Assembly: GCA_947462335.1 (NCBI GenBank)
Contig: OX381721.1
Coordinates: 8,060,001-8,124,000, forward strand
Length of the DNA: 64,000 nt
Reading direction: 5' to 3'
DNA from: Harmothoe impar
Lineage: Eukaryota; Annelida; Polychaeta; Phyllodocida; Polynoidae
Shown: positions 61,700 to 64,000 of the stretch, in pieces
Numbering within the stretch: position 1 is the first letter of the stretch
Layout: each line of letters starts with the position of its first letter
Translations under genes and position numbers: made by a program
The notes under the pieces: model-generated
The model's database searches: none
What the model was told of the DNA's origin: nothing
The model's input: the letters and a program-made list of their open reading frames with translations, nothing else

Positions 61700-63100
61700 A
61701 CTGATAAAGCAACAAGTGCAGTATATCCATCTCCCAGAGACGGGGGCAGATTGGATGACTCTTTTCCTACATTAATGTAATATCATAAAAGGTTTGCCCA
61801 TACTGTGGCGGCGGCTGGCTGCCCCGTGAGGCGGCTCTGGCCCACTGGGGCCGCAAGGCAGCGCGCCACCTACATAAGGTGGCAGCCAGTGTTCCTCACT
61901 CCTTGGTTCAGACCAGTTGTGTATTCTGACTAGGGAACACTCACTGCTGTGTTATCTCATAACCGGTAGACTCTGCTATTCTAATCTAAGTAGTTATTGT
62001 ATAACTACTCCCTAGTATCATACTTGCAATTGCCTAGTATATTTATACTAAGCCTTTTTATGCCGTTTTGAGTAATATCCTTATACTGCTGGGTGGACTG
62101 TCTGCTCTAAGTAGTTATCTTATAACTACCTCCTAGCATTGTGCCTTTGGCCCGGTATCGCTTTACTAAGCCCTTAGATGCCTTTTGGGAGTATATTTAT
62201 ACTGCAGGGTGGGTTATCCTCATAACCACCCTTAGCTACTATTGTTAGATTTCATAAGTAAGGCCTCATGCCCGTGATGCTCCATGCAACTTCTGAATGT
62301 AATTAAAGACTAAGTCACCCTCTAATAGAACACTGGTTTCTTATAACTGTTAATAGCTCGTCTTGTCATATCATTCCCCGACCCCCATATATGTCCATAT
62401 CCCCGTCACAATACTTTACCACTTTCCGATTGACAGGTTTACATAAGCTCAGGTGTGGGTTCTAGGAATGAGATTGCCTAGATTCGTCATGGTTACAGAG
62501 ACCTAGCTGTAGGCAAAATGTGACCTGGGCTTTATCTGTTATATTTCAATCCTAATCTCTAATCACCTAATTAGACTTTCGTTATTGAAAGAAGCATTGC
62601 CAGAAGCATTATACATGTATATGAATAAACGTAAAAAGGTTACCCATTTACAATCATCATTATGTAAATAGCTTTTGCTTCACTTATTATTCAAATATTT
62701 AAATAATCTTATTCTATTATATAGAAGGTTAAGGTCCTTCCACAGAAGTCAAAAGCCTGATTGTAAAGTTCTTTCACAAACGTTCAATGTTTTAAAAATG
62801 AATATATAAATCCCTTGGTTATAATGTTTCGGTAGCAATTAATCATCTTCAGGATGAGATCATAATATTGTTAACTTTATATTATGTGTATGCCGACCAT
62901 CAATGAATGGGAAGTCGTGAAATTTCATTATTTCTTATACCATTGTCAAAGTAAAAGGAATCAAGAATTATCGGAAGTTGTAATAACCTGTGTCATAACC
63001 TGATATGCCTGTTTTATTAGAGACAGCTAATATGATTGGTTTCAAATGCGGATCCTTAGTGGTATTGGATTTTCATTCTGTTTGCCAGGGCGAGTTGTAT
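61700..63100. repeat. Segmental duplication S, partial copy 3, split by an LTR
   Basis: The 29-bp block seen at 55451 and 59243 recurs at 61773-61801. The match resumes after the LTR with GACAGGTTTACATAAGC (~62,433). 62,820-63,050 matches the end of copy 1. Confidence 0.65.
61804..62410. mobile_element. Solo LTR of a retrotransposon, 607 bp, with 4-bp target duplication
   Basis: Begins TGTGGCGGCGG and ends CCCCGTCACA (TG...CA, short inverted ends TGTGGC/GTCACA). It is flanked by ATAC on both sides (61800-61803, 62411-62414). It interrupts the S duplication, whose other two copies give the empty site. Inside are two diverged tandem ~125-bp units starting CTAAGTAGTTAT, TATA-like sequence and an ATTAAA near the 3' side. 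No internal retroviral genes are present, so it is a solo LTR, most likely Ty3/gypsy-like. Confidence 0.85.
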
Positions 63101-63109
63101 CTTCTATCT

Positions 63110-63300
63110 GTTATCGGTAAATACATTTTAATCATAGTTAAAAACATAAAATCGTGTCAGCATCCAAATAGGCCCAGAGAATGGGAAACACAATAAGCGT
63201 GCGGGGTACTATCATACTGGTACATCCTAACTAACAGCTCCTACCTTCTGCAGCAAGACGTATAGAGAAGACTAGTAATAAAGAGACTAATTAGTCTAAT
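63110..63300. other. Non-coding spacer
   Basis: AT-rich sequence between the S duplication and the terminal minisatellite. Confidence 0.4.
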
Positions 63301-63965
63301 ATACTGGAAGTGTGATTTGCATCAGTGACTGTCGTTAGTAGCATACTGGAAGTGTGATTTGTATCAGTTACTGTTGCTAGTAGTATACTGGAAGTGTGAT
63401 TTGACTCAGTGGCTGTCGTTAGTAGTATACAAGAAGTGTGATTTGACTCAGTGGCTGTCGTTAGTAGTATACTGGAAGTGCGATTTGACTCAGTGAGTGT
63501 CGTTAGTAGTATACAAGAAGTGTGATTTGACTCAGTGGCTGTCGTTAGTAGTATACAAGAAGTGTGATTTGACTCAGTGGCTGTCGTTAGTAGTATACAA
63601 GAAGTGGGATTTGACTCAGTGGCTGTTGTTAGTGGTAAACAAGAAGTGTGATTTGACTCAGTGGCTGTCGTTAGTAGTATACAAGAAGTGTGATTTGACT
63701 TAATGGCTGTCGTTAGTAGTATACAAGAAGTGTGATTTGACTCAGTGGCTGTTGTTAGTGGTATACAAGAAGTGTGATTTGACTCAGTGGCTGTCGTTTG
63801 TAGTATACAAGAAGTGTGATTTGACTTAATGGCTGTCGTTAGTAGTATACAAGAAGTGTGATTTGACTCAGTGGCTGTTGTTAGTGGTATACAAGAAGTG
63901 TGATTTGACTCAGTGGCTGTCGTTTGTAGTATACAAGAAGTGTGATTTGGCTCAGTGACAGTCAT
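63300..63965. repeat. 42-bp minisatellite, about 16 units
   Basis: The unit reads about AGTAGTATACAAGAAGTGTG + ATTTGACTCAGTGGCTGTCG + TT. It repeats at exactly 42 bp with few substitutions in the middle and more at the left edge. Because 42 is a multiple of three, the minus strand stays open for 229 codons as a 14-residue repeat (TESNHTSCILLTTA). I see no start context, splice sites or neighbouring gene to support translation. Confidence 0.9.
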
Positions 63966-64000
63966 TAGTGTCTTTCCCATGGGGAATAGAGTATCATGCA

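Overview
The window is animal DNA made of two unlike parts. Bases 1 to about 7,270 are GC-rich and gene-dense and look like the right-hand part of a virus-derived element of the Polinton/Maverick or adintovirus kind. The remaining ~57 kb is AT-richer, repeat-laden, non-coding host-type DNA in which I recognise no intact protein-coding gene. The eukaryotic assignment rests on TATA and Kozak-like starts, tRNA-derived repeats, MITE-like elements with TA flanks and a solo LTR. I cannot name the species; an invertebrate or basal chordate fits, but this is inference.

Virus-like part. A protein-primed family B DNA polymerase gene runs leftward off the window edge (2665 to <1). In the same orientation upstream lies a 531-codon gene with a low-complexity N-terminal half, a basic nuclear signal and two C-terminal repeats resembling the PC4/p15 single-strand-DNA-binding fold (4451 to 2856). 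Facing away from it is a 246-codon gene with two death domains (5504 to 6244). The space between the divergent genes carries TATA boxes and a tandemly duplicated 168-bp promoter module. Beyond the death-domain gene come a perfect 42-bp palindrome, a C-rich tract, and a ~370-bp array of ~33-bp repeats. Each array unit carries an ETS-type site together with E-box or CRE-type sites, and YY1-like and CCAAT-type sites appear at the far end. Replication (PolB), a probable DNA-binding or transcription protein and a probable cell-death or innate-signalling modulator thus sit in one cassette with a host-factor-responsive control region. All three reading frames are open as far as they can be seen.

Host-type part. 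7.3-12.7 kb is non-coding with two foldback elements built on the same plan. 12.7-30 kb contains three diverged copies of a 4-5 kb segment, interrupted by MITEs and a degenerate Cys-rich pseudogene. 30-38 kb is mostly featureless apart from a long hairpin element and two tRNA-derived repeats. 38.8-50.4 kb holds further diverged duplications and a 1.6-kb foldback superstructure whose centre is a second copy of the MITE at 13.6 kb. 50.4-54.4 kb holds a cluster of elements with a 20-bp terminal repeat. 54.5-63.1 kb holds two to three copies of another ~4-kb segment; comparing them exposes two MITE insertions and one solo LTR as later arrivals. The window ends in a 42-bp minisatellite.
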